DNA of 64,000 nucleotides. Source: Nymphaea colorata. Its lineage: Eukaryota; Streptophyta; Magnoliopsida; Nymphaeales; Nymphaeaceae. Below the pieces are notes generated by a model. It ran no database searches and was not told the origin of the DNA. It saw nothing but the letters and a program-made list of their open reading frames with translations. Each line of letters opens with the position of its first letter. Positions within the stretch are counted from its first letter, which is position 1. Where the stretch lies: positions 10,676,972 through 10,740,971 of the forward strand of contig NC_045146.1 of NCBI RefSeq assembly GCF_008831285.2. The letters are read 5' to 3'. This document shows, piece by piece, positions 33,549-45,719 of this stretch. Made by a program: the position numbers and the translations under genes.

Positions 33549-35857
33549 ATGGAGCCCAGGACATGCTTGAAAAAACTACATATGTACTTAGCAGACGAGT
33601 CTGAGGATACTTTCCAGGACGAGGAAGAAGAGGGCATAGAACAGGGGACCGATGACAGAATAGAAGAATTAACTCCAAAAATATCTCTTCATGTCCTAGA
33701 AGGAGACAACATTCCCCAAATGATGAGAGTAGAAGGTCGAGTAAAGGGAAGGACTGTCAGCATATTGGTGGACACGAGATCGAGATCGACACATAACTTC
33801 ATTGGGGAGAAGACGGCCAAGGTATGTGGCTATAAAATAATTGAACAATCAGAATTTAAAGTGGTGGTTGGCAATGGCAATTTACTATGGTGTAAAGGAC
33901 GCTACCCAAAAGAGGAGATCGACATCCATGGGCAACGATTCTTGGTGGAATTGTTTCCCCTTGCCATGGGGAGAGCTGATGTGATTTTAGGAATTCAATG
34001 GTTGACGCAGCTAGGAAAGGTTTCGTAGGATTTTACCACCATGACAATGACCTTTAAGGCAGCAGATGGAAAAAATGCATACAAGCCTAGCCGACGGCAA
34101 ACTTGTCGAGACAATGAGACACATAGATGAACCTAGCAATCCACAACAACATATCACTTCCAAGTTAGAATTCCCCGCCTTCTTACGTGTTGTTATGGCT
34201 GAATATGCTGGTGTCTTCGAGAATCCAAAAGGGTTATCCCCAAGTCGTGAATTCGACCAGCATATCGAGTTAGAAACTGGATCGAGACCAGTCAACTTGA
34301 AGCCTTATAGATACTGCCACATTTTGAAAGGAGAGAGAGAAAAACTCATGAAAAGTATGTTGAAGGAAGGAGTGGTCTAGCCTAGCCGAAGCCCTTACTC
34401 TTCTCCAACATTCTTGGTCCGAAAAAACGATAGAACATGGAGATTTTGTGTAGATTACAGGGCACTTAATGGAGTCACCATCAAAAACCACTATCCTATA
34501 CCAGTTATAAAAGAATTGTTGGACGAGTTACAAGGGGTAGAAGTATATTACAAGCTAGACCTTCGGGCTGGGTATCATCAAATCAGGATGGCTAAGGAGG
34601 ACATTCCCAAGACAGCTTTTCAAACCCATGAAGGCCATTATGAATTTAAGGCAATGCCCTTCGGGTCAACAAATGCACCAACCACCTTTCAAGCTCTAAT
34701 GAACCACATTTTCCATCCTTTCCTAAGGAGATATGTTTTGGTATTTTCCGATGATATACTGATTTACAACAAGAATAAGGAAGAACATCAAAGCATTTGA
34801 CACTGACTACATGCTAAGGCTTCAAAATGCATATTTGGTTGTGATCACGTGACCTATTTGGGTCACACCATTTCCAAACGAGTAGAGATGGAAGAAGAAA
34901 AGGTAGCAGCCATTTGTACGTGGGCATTAACTGCGGGAATAAAAGGGTTGAGGCCTTCTTAGGCCTGGCAGGATATTATGCAGGTTTGTTAAAAATTTTG
35001 GACTACACGCTGCGCCTCTAGCCAACATGTTGAAGAAGGATCAGTTGAGGTGGAGCACTCAAAGTAAAGCTGCCTTTGAGAAGTTAAAGCAAGCTATAAT
35101 CAGCTCACCTATGTTAGCAATGCCCTACTTTACCAAGACCTTCAAGGTGGAGACAGACCCCATTTGAGAATGGGGTTGGGGCAGTGCTCACCCAAAGCAA
35201 ACAATCCGTAGCTTTTTGCAGCAAGGCTATGGGAGTTCGATTCAAAATCAAATTCGCTTACAAACGCAAGCTTATACCATGGTTCTGGCCATCCAAAAGT
35301 GGCATCACTATTTAGTAGGACAGAAATTTCAAGTTTTCACAGACCACAACAGTTTGAGGCATTGCATGCAGAAGAAATCAGTTAATGCTAGTCAAATAAA
35401 AAGGATCACGAAGCTAGCTGAATGCGAATTTGATATTATATACAAGAAGGGCATTAAAAACATATTGGCTGATAGCTTGTCACGGAAGTATAAAGATGAA
35501 AACAGAGCTGAATTAAATAACTTTGGTCTACCTTTGCTATGCAGGCCTATTGCAGACTTATGGGAGAAGATGAGAGAAGAACACCACAATTCAATTGATC
35601 TGCAAAAGAAGAAGGAACAGCTCGAACATGATTCAGTTCAAGTATATGGTTATAGTTGGAAGGAACCTTACCTATACTATAAAAACAGAATATATGTGCC
35701 CCCAAACCCCAATCTAATCAAGGAATTAATTTCATTCTTTCATGATGGAGATTTAGGGGGGACATCAAGGGAAGGAAGGCACTTACAAGAGGGCCCAACA
35801 GACCTTCTTTTGGCTAGGCATGAAGAGAGACATCAGAGAATACATCAAGGTATGTGA
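33549..35857 (+). pseudogene. Gypsy-4 protease, reverse transcriptase and RNase H
   Basis: Protease: ILVDTRSRSTHNFIGE at about 33765-33810. The expected DTGSTHNF is altered: the catalytic Gly is Arg and a 6-bp tandem duplication (AGATCG twice) adds two residues. [21 protein letters not shown] at about 34441, [13 protein letters not shown] at about 34552, FSDDILIY at about 34745, so the catalytic Asp pair is intact. Frames break after 34800. RNase H: VFTDHNSLRHCMQKK at about 35335, then ILADSLSRK near 35465. The integrase HHCC finger begins after 35700 with another frameshift; CDTC is at about 35855. Confidence 0.88.
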
Positions 35858-36293
35858 TACTTGTAGACAGCACAAATATGAGAACTATGCCCTACTGGTC
35901 TTCTACAACCTCTGCCCATTCCTGACAAAATATGGGAGGATTTGTCTATGGATTTTATCAAAGGGCTGCCTCGATCAAAAGGGAAATCAGTTATCTTAAT
36001 AGTGGTGGACAGGTTATCAAAATACACACATTTTATAGCACTGTCACATCCCTTTATAGCCAAGGGTGTGGCTAAGGCTTTCTAGGATTTTGTAGGAAAA
36101 CTACATGGTATGCCATGGACGGTGGTAAGGGATCGTGACCCCCTGTTTCTAAGTAACTTTTTGAAAAATTACTTCAAATTATAGGGAACTAAGCTACAAA
36201 TGAGTACTGCATATCATCCACAATCGGATGGTCAATCGGAGGTTCTAAATTGAGTATTGGAAACATATTTGAGGTGCTGTGCTGAGTACCAGC
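35700..36293 (+). pseudogene. Gypsy-4 integrase, N-terminal and core part
   Basis: After the HHCC finger the core reads [19 protein letters not shown] (first Asp) and VVRDRDPLFLSNF (second Asp), then STAYHPQSDGQSEVLN with the catalytic Glu near 36240. Single in-frame stops occur (for example near 36085, 36182 and 36253). Copia-5 begins at 36294 within the codons for AEYQL. Confidence 0.87.
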
Positions 36294-36801
36294 TGTTAGA
36301 ATGTGTGTCCAGATTTATATAATATATATATATATATATTTATTTATTTATTTATTTATTTATTTCATATATTAGTATACTAATATATGTCTTATATATA
36401 TATATACACACATTTTTTTTCTGGTATTTAGGATATTCATGAAATTTTTCCTCTTTCTTTACGTATTTTGCTCTTTCTTTATGTATTTTTCATTTTGTTT
36501 ATTTTATGTTTTTCCTTTTTGACTAGGCAATGACTAGTCCCAACGGCTAGATTTCTAGCTGTTGGAACTAGTCCAACATCTAGTTTCCTTTTCTCTCTTG
36601 TGTAGTCTCCCTCTATATAAAGGGTGGCTATTCGCTTGTTTTGTAAAGGCTTTGAGGTCTGGTTTTGTATTCTATTGAAGGTTAATTAGAAGTGTTGCAC
36701 CTCTATTTTGAGGTTTTCTCTTGTGACTTCTTGAAGTACTGGTATCTTTAAGAGTGTAACTCTTAAAGTGTTTCTTTTCTCATGTCGAGGTTTTGTTCAC
36801 A
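36294..36801 (+). repeat. 5' LTR of Copia-5, 508 bp
   Basis: It is bounded by the target duplication on the left and the primer site TGGTATCAGAG at 36802 on the right. It contains (TA)n and (TTTA)n runs at 36319-36368. A palindrome CCCAACGGCTAGATTTCTAG and onward sits at 36539-36565, about 50 bp upstream of a TATA box CTATATAAAGG at about 36612-36622. Confidence 0.92.
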
Positions 36802-39800
36802 TGGTATCAGAGATTTGGCTTAGTTCTACCGTTGCTATTTTTCAAAGCTTTGAGGAATCAGCTCTTGTTGCCTTCGTGGAGCACACCAACTGTTTGATGA
36901 AAGCGGTGACTGCTGTTTTGCATAAAGATTTGTTATGCTCTTGCTGAAATTGTTGATGGGTTCGTAGACTGTTTTGGTGCCGCCTCAAGCCCCCTTATTG
37001 TTGTTGTTGTGGTTGACTTCGTGACTATTTTGGTGTCATCTCAAGTTTATTTGTTACTGATCTTGTGGCTGATTTCATCTTGGTGCTGCTGGGATTATTT
37101 CTTCTTCACATGGCAGCAAGCTATAAAACTGTAAGTAGATTTTCCTCATTGACTGTGTTCAGTGGTTGGAAGAGTTTCCTCTCTCCCCTTTCCTAAACTC
37201 TTATCAACAAACTATATCCAATGGGCTAGAACTATGGAGCATTTCATCCATAGTAAAAACCTTTGGGGACTAGTTGATGGGACAAAAATTGAACCTCAAT
37301 TAGTCTTGACCAAAGTTGTTGATGGAAAGGCTGAGGAATTAGATGGAAAGAAAAAAAAAAGGAAAAGGTTGTGGCTGAGTACAATAAGATGTGGGAAGAA
37401 TGGAAAGTAGGTCATCATAAGATTATCACATGAATATTGACTTGTGTAGACAATGCTACTAGTTGGCAGATTTCAAAATTAAATTCTTCTCAAGAGACAT
37501 GGAAATACCTAAAGAAAACTCACATTATGAGGGACATAGCTTATATGCACAATATTCATTTCGAGATTCATAACTTCCAACAAGGAGATAGATCCATTAA
37601 ATATTGTGGCAAAAAAGGATCAATTCTATGATGAGTTGGACATATTTGAACCACATTGGGTTGATACACAAGATCTTATTCTTAGGGAAAAGCAAATCCA
37701 ACGTAATAAATTTTATAAGTTTGTCATTGGTCTAAGATCCGAATTTGATGGTGTCAAAACTTTCCTGCTTCACCATCCTAAAACACCATCTATAAATAAT
37801 GCTATTGCTAAATGTCAAATGAAAGAGAATCGGTTAAATCTTCATAGAAGAAAAAAACAAGTAATGTTTTTGCTACATCTAGGCCGGGGGCCAACTTAAA
37901 GCCCTATCGACCTCCACATTTTAATCAATCAAATAAAGGAGGAAGGAGAGATTATTTGTTATCATTGTCAAAAAGAAAGATATGTTAAAACCAAATGTCC
38001 AAAGCTAAGAAGTGTCAACAAAAGAAGCAATGGAGCTACTCCTATCCAAGAAGAAAAGAAAGAATCAACTTCATTTCATCTTGATCAACTCATTAGTGCT
38101 CTGCAACCAAAACTCATCGAAGCCATTCAACCATTGCTTAAAGGAGGAGGCACACCTTCAACATTGAGAGCTACTATTGCGTCTACTTCATCAAGTAAGT
38201 CTTCTTGGATTATTGATTTGGGTGCTTCCTTTCATATGACTCTTTGTGGATCCCTTCTCATTGAATGCACCAAAAATTATTCATACTCCTTTGAAAAACC
38301 GCTGATGGAACTTCTCTTAAAATTGATTTTATTAGAAATCTTGATCAAACGTTCGAATCTAAAGTTTTAAAAGTGCCCCAAGTTAGATGTATTCATAAAT
38401 TGAATGTAAATTTATTATCCATTTTTTAGATGGCTGACCTTGGATTTGATATAATTTTCTCACAATATAAATGTTTGTTATAGGACCATTTATCTAAGAA
38501 GATGATTGAAGAAGGTTTTAGGACATACGATCTCTACTAACGCAATACCATCAAAGAGTGTGCTATTCAAACATGGCACCAAAGGACTGGACATTTAAAT
38601 TTAGATAAAATGTTTCTTCTTTCTTTCTTGGAAAGACATTGTCGAAAGACTTTCTGTTTTAATGATTGTATCAAGTCAAAAATGAAGGTCTTACCTTCTG
38701 ATAATAGAAATCTTGTTGCCTAAATGCCTTTTGAATTGGTGCAATCAGATGTATGGGGACCTGCACCTATTATGTCTAAAGAAGGATTATTATATTATGT
38801 GATTTTTATTGATGATTTCTCAAGGCATGCTTGGGTTTACTTTCATAAAAACAAATAAGAGGTATTTGTAAATTTCAAGAATTTCTATAACATGATTAAA
38901 ACCCAATTTGACACCAACAATAAAATCTTTAGAAGTGATTCAAGAGGTGAGTTTATTCCCAATGAATTTGAATAATTTCTAAAAGACAAAGGCATCGTAC
39001 ATCAAAAATTGTGTCTAAAGAATCCATAACAAAATGGAATGGCTGAACAAAAGCATAGGAACATTATTAAAACTGCAAAAGCACTTCTCTTATAAAAAAA
39101 CGTTCCTAAAATTTTTTGGTTGAAGCTATTTTAACATTAACTTACTTGATTAATGCCTACCAAAATCTTGAAACATATTTCTCCATTTAAAAGATTATGC
39201 AATATTAAGCCAAATTATAATAGACTTAAAGTTTTTGGCTGTCAATGTTATGTGTTAAGTGACAAAAGTGACAAAACTTTCCTCTAAAGCTATTAATTAT
39301 ATGTTCATTGGTTACTCAAAAACACAAAAGAGTTATAGATGTTATGATATTGAGAGAGATAAAGTATATGTTATTAGAAATGTGATATTTTTGGAAGATG
39401 AGATGACTTTAAGAGTGAATCGAAGCAACTAGATGATTATGCTTTTTTATGAACTAATTTCGGTGATGATGATGATTCTAATGATGAGGATCAAGTTGAA
39501 GAAATTGGAGAAGAAAATTCTACAAATGATGATCCTCCAAGGGATATTATTGTTTATAGGAGGAGTCATGCAACTCAAAAAACTAATCAATCCAATCCAA
39601 AAAGGTCTCAAAGGCATGTTAGGTCTCCCCAAAGATTTATTTCATATGAATCCTTTTCTCTTAAATACCAAGCTTGTCTTATGGTACATCATTCTTTTTA
39701 TGAGCCTTCATCTGATTGTGAACCTAATGAAATCCATATTGGATTGAAGCTCTCAAAAGTAATGAGACTTAGGAAATTGTTTCTTTACCTACAGGGAAAA

Positions 39801-40842
39801 AGACTATAGAATGTAGGTGGTTCTTATAAGGTCGAAACTAGAAGTGATTGGACCTTAGAAAAATATAAGGTTAGAATTATGAAGAAACTTTTGCTCTGAT
39901 TGCTCGTATGACCTCTGTTAGAACTCTTATTGCAGTTGCTCTACTAAACAATGACCTATTTTTCAAATGGATGTTAAAAATGTTTTTATAAATGGCAGCT
40001 TAAATGAAGAAATTTTCATGAGAGCCCCTTCTAGACTTGACTTGCCTCAAGACAAAGTTTTACGACTTAAGAAAGCTCTTTATGGTTTAAAACAAACTCT
40101 CAAGGCATGGTTTGATAAGTTTAGTAGTGTCATGTTTGATCAAAGTTTTCAATCATGCTATTTAGATACTGCCATATTTACGAAAAACACCTCTGAAGAC
40201 ATAATTGTGTTGTTGTTGTATGTTGATAATATGGTAATTAGAGGCAGTGATGATGAAGGAATCATAGAAGTAAAACAAATTTCTTAAGAATTGCTTTCAA
40301 ATGACTGACTTGGGAAGACTAACATATTTTCTTGGAATTGAAGTTGCCTATAGCAAAAGAGGTTATTTACTGTTGCAAATGCAGTTTGCTAATGAGATAA
40401 TTGACAAACCAGTGATTTTAGATGACAAAATTGTAGACATTTCAGAAGCTTTAGGAGTAAAAGTGAAGATTGATGATAGAGAGATAATAGAGAACCCTAA
40501 TCTAATTTGACAATTTATTGGTGCACTCTCTTATCTCTCTTTGACCAGACTAAATATTGCTCATGCGGTTCATATTATAAGCCAATTTCAATAAACAACA
40601 ACTTCAGTACATATGGGGCCAGCAATGAGAATTGTGCGCTATGTCAAGAATACAATCAACAAAGGGCTTTTATTATCTTCATCTTCCAAATTAGAATTAA
40701 TTGCTATACAGATGCTGATTGGGATGGAGATCCCAATAATAGGCACTCCACCACTAGTTTTTGTGTGTGTTTTAGATAATTCGTTAATTTCTTAGAGATG
40801 CAAAAAGCAGAACAAGGTGTCTCTATCATCAACTGAAGTTGA
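36802..40842 (+). pseudogene. Copia-5 gag-pol, degraded
   Basis: The primer site TGGTATCAGAG is at 36802-36812. Gag begins before 37162 (FPKLLSTNYIQWARTMEHFI). The knuckle near 37955 reads CYHCQKERYVKTKC, with Tyr replacing the zinc-binding His. The protease near 38210 reads IIDLGASFHMT, with Leu replacing Ser. Integrase spans about 38560-39080 (SDVWGPAPIMSK; GMAEQKHRN). RT at 39967-40287 begins MDVKNVFINGSLNEE and its active site reads YVDN, so the second Asp is lost. RNase H is cut at SLSSTEV near 40840, where LTR sequence starts. Confidence 0.88.
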
Positions 40843-41214
40843 TATATATATTCTGGTACTTAGGAAAATCATATAATTTTTCCTCTTTATTTATGTATTT
40901 TCATTTTTCTTTATGTATTTTTCAATTTGTTTATTTTATGTTTTTCCTTTTTGACTAGGCATTGACTAGTCCGAACGGCTAGATTTCTAGCCGGTGGAAC
41001 TAGTCCAGCGTCTAGTTCCTTTTCTCTTTTGTGTAGTCTCCCTCTGTATAAAGGGTGGCTATTCACTTGTTTTGTAAAGACTTTGAGGCCTCCTTTTGTA
41101 TTTTATTGAAGGTTAATTAGAAGTTTTGCACCTCTATTTTTAAGTTTTCTCTTGTGACTTCTTAAAGTGCAACTCTTACAGTGTTTCTTTTCTCAAGTCG
41201 AGGTTTTGTTCACA
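40843..41214 (+). repeat. 3' LTR of Copia-5, 5'-truncated
   Basis: It corresponds to about 36419-36801 of the 5' LTR with roughly 8-9% differences and small gaps. The junction is in GATATATATATTCTGG, so the deletion probably ran between TATATA tracts. Confidence 0.85.
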
Positions 41215-41775
41215 CCAGCTTCATAACTGGACAGAGTACCTCTCTTGGGCTGAGTATTCTTATAACATTGTCGTACATTCTGCTCTAGGAAAATCCCCTT
41301 TTGAAGTGATGTATGGGCGACCACCCCTAACCTACATTGCTTCTATCCTCAAGGGGCACAGCTGGACAAAATAGATATTCAGCTCATAGCAAGGGACCAA
41401 GTATTGGATATTATTTAAAGCAAGCTGGCAGCTGCTCAAAATAGAATGACAAGGCAGTACAATAGAAGACATCATCCCCAAAAATATGAGATAGGCCAGT
41501 CGGTCAACTTGAAGAATTTTCCTACAGGGAAGGTCCAGCGTCAATCAGCAGGAACTCATAAACTGTCTGCACGGTACTTAGGTCCCTTTAAGGTGATAGA
41601 AAGAATTGGGAAATTGGCCTATAGGCTACAACTTCTGAAGAGTTCCTCAATTCATCTTGTATTCCATGTCTCTCGTTTGAAGTCCTATTATTCTAGAGTT
41701 GAACCACAGGTTGCAGTCAGTGCATTGCCAATTATTCCTTCAGGAGAACTGTTTCCATTCCAAGTGCTTCAGTAG
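41215..41775 (+). pseudogene. Gypsy-4 integrase C-terminal part, resumed after Copia-5
   Basis: The frame resumes with HNWTEYLSWAEYSYN and FEVMYGRPPLTYIA. It then has the gypsy GPF-type DNA-binding region (LSARYLGPFKVIERIGKLAY) and the conserved end IHLVFHVSRLKSYY at about 41650-41690. One stop lies at about 41415. Confidence 0.9.
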
Positions 41776-41933
41776 AAATATTACAGAACGTCAAATCAAC
41801 CTTGCACAACCGGGCTAGTGGAATGGCAAGGACCATAAGCTCCTGACCCATTGTGGGAGGACGCCACGGCAATACAACTACTATTTCCTGAGCTTGCACC
41901 TTGCGGACAAGGTGTTGGTTAAGGGGAGGGCAA

Positions 41934-42188
41934 TGTTAGCCCCAACATGGAACAATCTTATTAGTAATAGAATATGACACAAGAATAAGATGTGTAAGTC
42001 TTAGGAGCAGGCGACCCATTTTTTTCCCACGTATAAAGGGGGACTAACATTGTATTAGGAGGTTACAAAATTAATGAAATGGACCCTCTCTCGTGCTGAG
42101 AGAGTTTTAGGCCCTAATTAAGAGGTGAATTAGGTAAAGTGTTGTGTGTGATTTTCTTTATCGCAGCTTAGTTAGCCGGCAGCTAACA
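41934..42188 (+). repeat. 3' LTR of gypsy-4, about 255 bp
   Basis: It starts TGTTAGCCCCAACATGG directly after the purine tract AAGGGGAGGGCAA and ends GCAGCTAACA, giving matching short ends TGTTAGC/GCTAACA. A TATA box is visible in ACGTATAAAGGGGG near 42033. The partner LTR is not in the window. Confidence 0.82.
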
Positions 42189-44329
42189 CAGGTGGTACTA
42201 TTGAATAGATTCCAAACATAAAATAATCCCCCTTTTGTGACCAGCAACAACTTCTAGCCCTCATCACAATCAATGAAAATTGCTGCCTATCCCATCAATA
42301 TAGTTGGCATTGCTCTTCTCCCACATTTGGTTTAAACCATTAGAGTACCAAAGAAATAAAACAACATAATAAGAATAAACCACCAAAATGATATGCACAA
42401 GGACCTAAATTCTAACATTTGCAAATTAGACGGTCTTATTAAAGTTTTCATTATGTGGAACCAACATAGTGCAATAAGATAAAAGTAAAAATTTGCATAC
42501 ACATGAAGGTTCTGCAATAAGATTAGCATAAATTTAGGAACTCCACAACCTGTTACTTCCATTTATTTAATTATCAACAAGGATCAAGAAGTACCTAGTG
42601 AAGAAATTATAGAACAAATGAATAGTGAGATAGCAAGCAACATCTCACTCTTTCTTTCATCAAGCAAAATGCCCAACCTAGGTACCTGTATATGTTACTT
42701 TGGATTAGGAACTTCAACCCCTCTAGCTCCTCTTAGAAGAACATACGAGACAAGTTCTTCACTTGTACTGTTGATCTGACAAATGTAAGACATATATAAG
42801 GAGCAAAGTTATGATATCAAAGACAACGTTCACCGAAGCTAGATTATTTAAAAGATGAAAGAGTTAACTAATGAATAATCCTATATAAAGTATACTTTGA
42901 TACTTTAGGACTTAAATTTACAGCAAAAGGAACATGCAAGCCACTGCATTGGCTGAAAAGGATAAAAAGGAAGAAAAACAAGCCATGCATGCAAAAACAA
43001 ATGAAAGAAGTGAAAAAATAAAGAAATAAAAAGTTGCATCATGATAGTAAACCATTTCATGTTCCATCAGCAATGGGTATATATGAGGACATAAAACCTC
43101 ATATAACTAGTGGACAATCATTATCAGAGGCAAAGCTAATGCTTCCTTGAAGGGTTTCTGGAATGTAGACCCAAATACCTGAATGAATACTTACTTTTTG
43201 CTCTCTATTCAGGCTTGTTTATTAGATATTAGATTATTCAAATTAAAAGGAAATGTAGATATTTGTTATTATTCGAATAAAAATATACATACTAACATCA
43301 TTGTGAATTAAAAATAGAAAAGTCAGAAAAAAAAATATATCATACTCAGAGTCTAACTAAATATAGCTTGCAATCCAGATTGGCAATTTCAGTATATAAT
43401 AACATATGACCAAGAACCGACTGACCTTCAACTTTACCGTCTCTCTGATGGTGTGCTCATGGAAGATCCTTAGTTGCTGAAAATCAACTACAAATCATGA
43501 CCACTAAAAATATGCATAGCCACAAGCTTGCTAGCTAAGTTACTATCTTAGGTAGCATATTATAGTCACTTACAAATGAAACAAGAATGAAACTATAGAT
43601 TTCACAATCATCCATAGAAAAAAAATTGAAACCGCAAAGTGACCCCAGTTTTGCAAGTGAAACAAGGAGTTGTAAATTTCTCAGTTATACATAAATGAAT
43701 AGAAAAAAAAAGAAACCACAAAGCAAATGAAACAATAATGCAGTTGTAAATTTCTCAATCATCCACAAAAAAGAAAGAAATCTCGAAGCAGATGGGACAA
43801 AGTGTAGTTGTAAATTTCTGTTTACATGTAAAAATTTTTCATCTTACATGCAGACCATAATAAATTGAACTTGTTATCATACTTGCCTCCATTCCTTGTA
43901 TGGGATTTTGAGAGACCGTACCCAACCTATCGGTATGAGGTCTGACCACTCTTGTCACCTTTACTATGGTAATCAGACAAAGGACTAGACTAAAATGTTT
44001 TATATCCTAAATCTAAATTTTGTCCAAAACCTAAGAGAGCAAATGTACCCGAAATTTGAAATCATGTGATCTCTGAAACGGATTGATGAACAAGCAAAAA
44101 TTAATCTGAAGTCTATTCTTGTTCGGATCATCATAGATCAATGCAAATCGAAATCCTAGATCTAATAAGATGCATGCAAGACTAAGTCATGTAGACCTGG
44201 AGTTTGGTCTCTACTAGGACTGGGGTGTAGGACATAGACCTATTAAGGGAAAACTGGATCTAGGTCCAAGACTTGTAATCATAATATGAGATATGTTGTA
44301 TGATTCTTGTTCTAAATTGAAATAGGAAA
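42189..44329 (-). other. AT-rich region with exon-like islands on the minus strand
   Basis: There is no long frame. Three islands have splice-like edges on the minus strand: about 43481-43431 (GATTTTCAG before, GTCAGT after; QLRIFHEHTIRETVKLK), about 43179 downward (CATTCAG before; VFGSTFQKPFKEALALP), and about 42779 downward (TTTGTCAG before; STSEELVSYVLLRGARG, then VEVPNPK and a stop). They are collinear and could be a decayed host gene. I do not recognise the family. Confidence 0.35.
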
Positions 44330-44900
44330 TGTCATAAAGATGCAAAATATCACATCATGTTATGGAGTTCACGATCTAAAATCCAAGGTTTGAGATTGAA
44401 GTCCAATATCTAGGATCTAAGATTCACAATCCAAAACCTGAGTTACGAAATCCATAATCTAATGCTTGAGATTTGAAATACGATATCTAAAATCTTAAAT
44501 CTTGCATCCAAAATCCAAGATCCTGGACCTATAAACCAAGATCTGAAATCCAAAACCTAGGATCCAAGATCTAAAATCTAAAGTTGGAGACCCCAAATCT
44601 GGTATCCAAAAACCACAGTCTAATGTTCAAATCCAAAATCCACTATCCATGATCTGAAATTTATGATTCAAAACAAATTGTATGAAATCTGGACCAAAAT
44701 CCAAAATTTAAAGTCCAATCTAAAATTTAAGATTCAAATGTGAGATCCAGAATCTATAGTCGATAATCTAAAATTTATGATCCAGAACCCATGATCCCAT
44801 GCTTAGAGTCCAAGATTCGAAATTGAATACTTGAGGTTCAAAATACAAGATCTATAATCTGAAATTCATAAACTATCATTGTGATTCTTGAGATCTTAAT
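44330..44900. repeat. Degenerate short-word array (ATCTAAAATCCAAG-like)
   Basis: About 570 bp consist almost wholly of variants of a word of 10-14 bp such as GATCTAAAATCCA, GATCCAAGATCTAAAATCTA and AATCCAAAACCT. Spacing is irregular, so this is cryptic simple sequence rather than a clean satellite. No coding potential. Confidence 0.75.
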
Positions 44901-45719
44901 CCAAATTTGTGATTATATCATGTTTAAGATCAAATCTGACTGAAATCTAGATTTTGATGACTACGGCTGGGTCGGTCAAAGAACTGGGTTCAGTCTTGCC
45001 TAAGCTGGGTTTGAATACCTAGGGACATGCTTGATTGGAGTATGTCAGGTTGGTCTTGTTTCACATGAGTCTTGATTTGACCTTCATTCATCTTATTTGG
45101 ATGGATATCAAAGGATTGGTTAGGTCTAGACTATGGTGCCTGGTTTATGAATAGTATGCTCTAAGACCGGTCTGAGCTAGGTCTTAGAGAGCTGGACGAA
45201 GATTAGACTGTGAACCTATATGACCTACGGTTTGTTTAAAACATTTAAAGAATTTGATTTTGAAAACGTTTTAGAAAACTATGATTGGGAGATAGTTCTT
45301 GCGTGAAGACCAAACTGCATTCAGGTTTTCACATACATGGGCTAATGTCACTAGTTACGCTACTAAGTTGACTGGGTCTGGTTTCGAACAAGGAGTGCAT
45401 GTGTGTTGAGTGATCTGGTACATGCCAAAAGAAATGTGTGACACACAACTAATGAAAACATAAAAGAAATGTGATCGATTATGCATGACATCAAATCGAA
45501 GGCAAGAAATTTTGGTATTGAAATTGGAAACGAGAAAAAGAGATAGACATAACACATTGACGATGCATGCACTAAATTCTCTCGAGAATTCAATTCTCAG
45601 AACAAAACAAGAAGAACATGTAAAAAATGAAAAAGAAATGTACGTTACTTGAGGCAGATTCAATGATATTTTAAAATCGTGAGCATGTGAGGAACCTTGT
45701 AGGTTATTGAAAATTCATT
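44901..45719. other. Unassigned DNA
   Basis: I see no domain, LTR edge or convincing splice-bounded island. The minus-strand open frames at 45355-45663 have no recognisable motif. Confidence 0.45.

Larger units (their letters stand above)
36294..41214 (+). mobile_element. Copia-5, complete boundaries, 4,921 bp, nested in gypsy-4
   Basis: It starts TGTTAGAATG and ends TTTTGTTCACA. Exact 5-bp target duplications CCAGC lie at 36289-36293 and 41215-41219, and the gypsy-4 integrase continues on both sides. The 5' LTR is 508 bp. The 3' LTR has lost its first part together with the end of RNase H and the polypurine tract. Shared protein and LTR features show it is a diverged relative of Copia-6. 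Confidence 0.93.
32781..42188 (+). mobile_element. Gypsy-4, Ty3/gypsy element without a 5' LTR, interrupted by Copia-5
   Basis: Gag, protease, RT, RNase H and integrase follow in gypsy order, ending in a 3' LTR at 41934-42188. The integrase is split at 36293/41215 by Copia-5. No 5' LTR or primer site precedes gag; the sequence abuts the right gypsy LTR at about 32780. This points to a deletion or recombination at that junction. Confidence 0.88.

Noticed and set aside
36319-36368. TA/TTTA run as a matrix-attachment or origin signal
   Set aside because: It is a simple-sequence expansion inside the Copia-5 LTR and is absent from the shortened 3' LTR.
39433-39747. 104-residue Ile/Leu/Met-rich plus-strand frame
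   Set aside because: It is an out-of-frame reading of the Copia-5 hinge between integrase and RT.
32781-42188. Gypsy-4 as an integrated pararetrovirus (caulimovirus type)
   Set aside because: It has an integrase with HHCC and DDE motifs and an LTR, which pararetroviruses lack; no movement or coat protein was seen.
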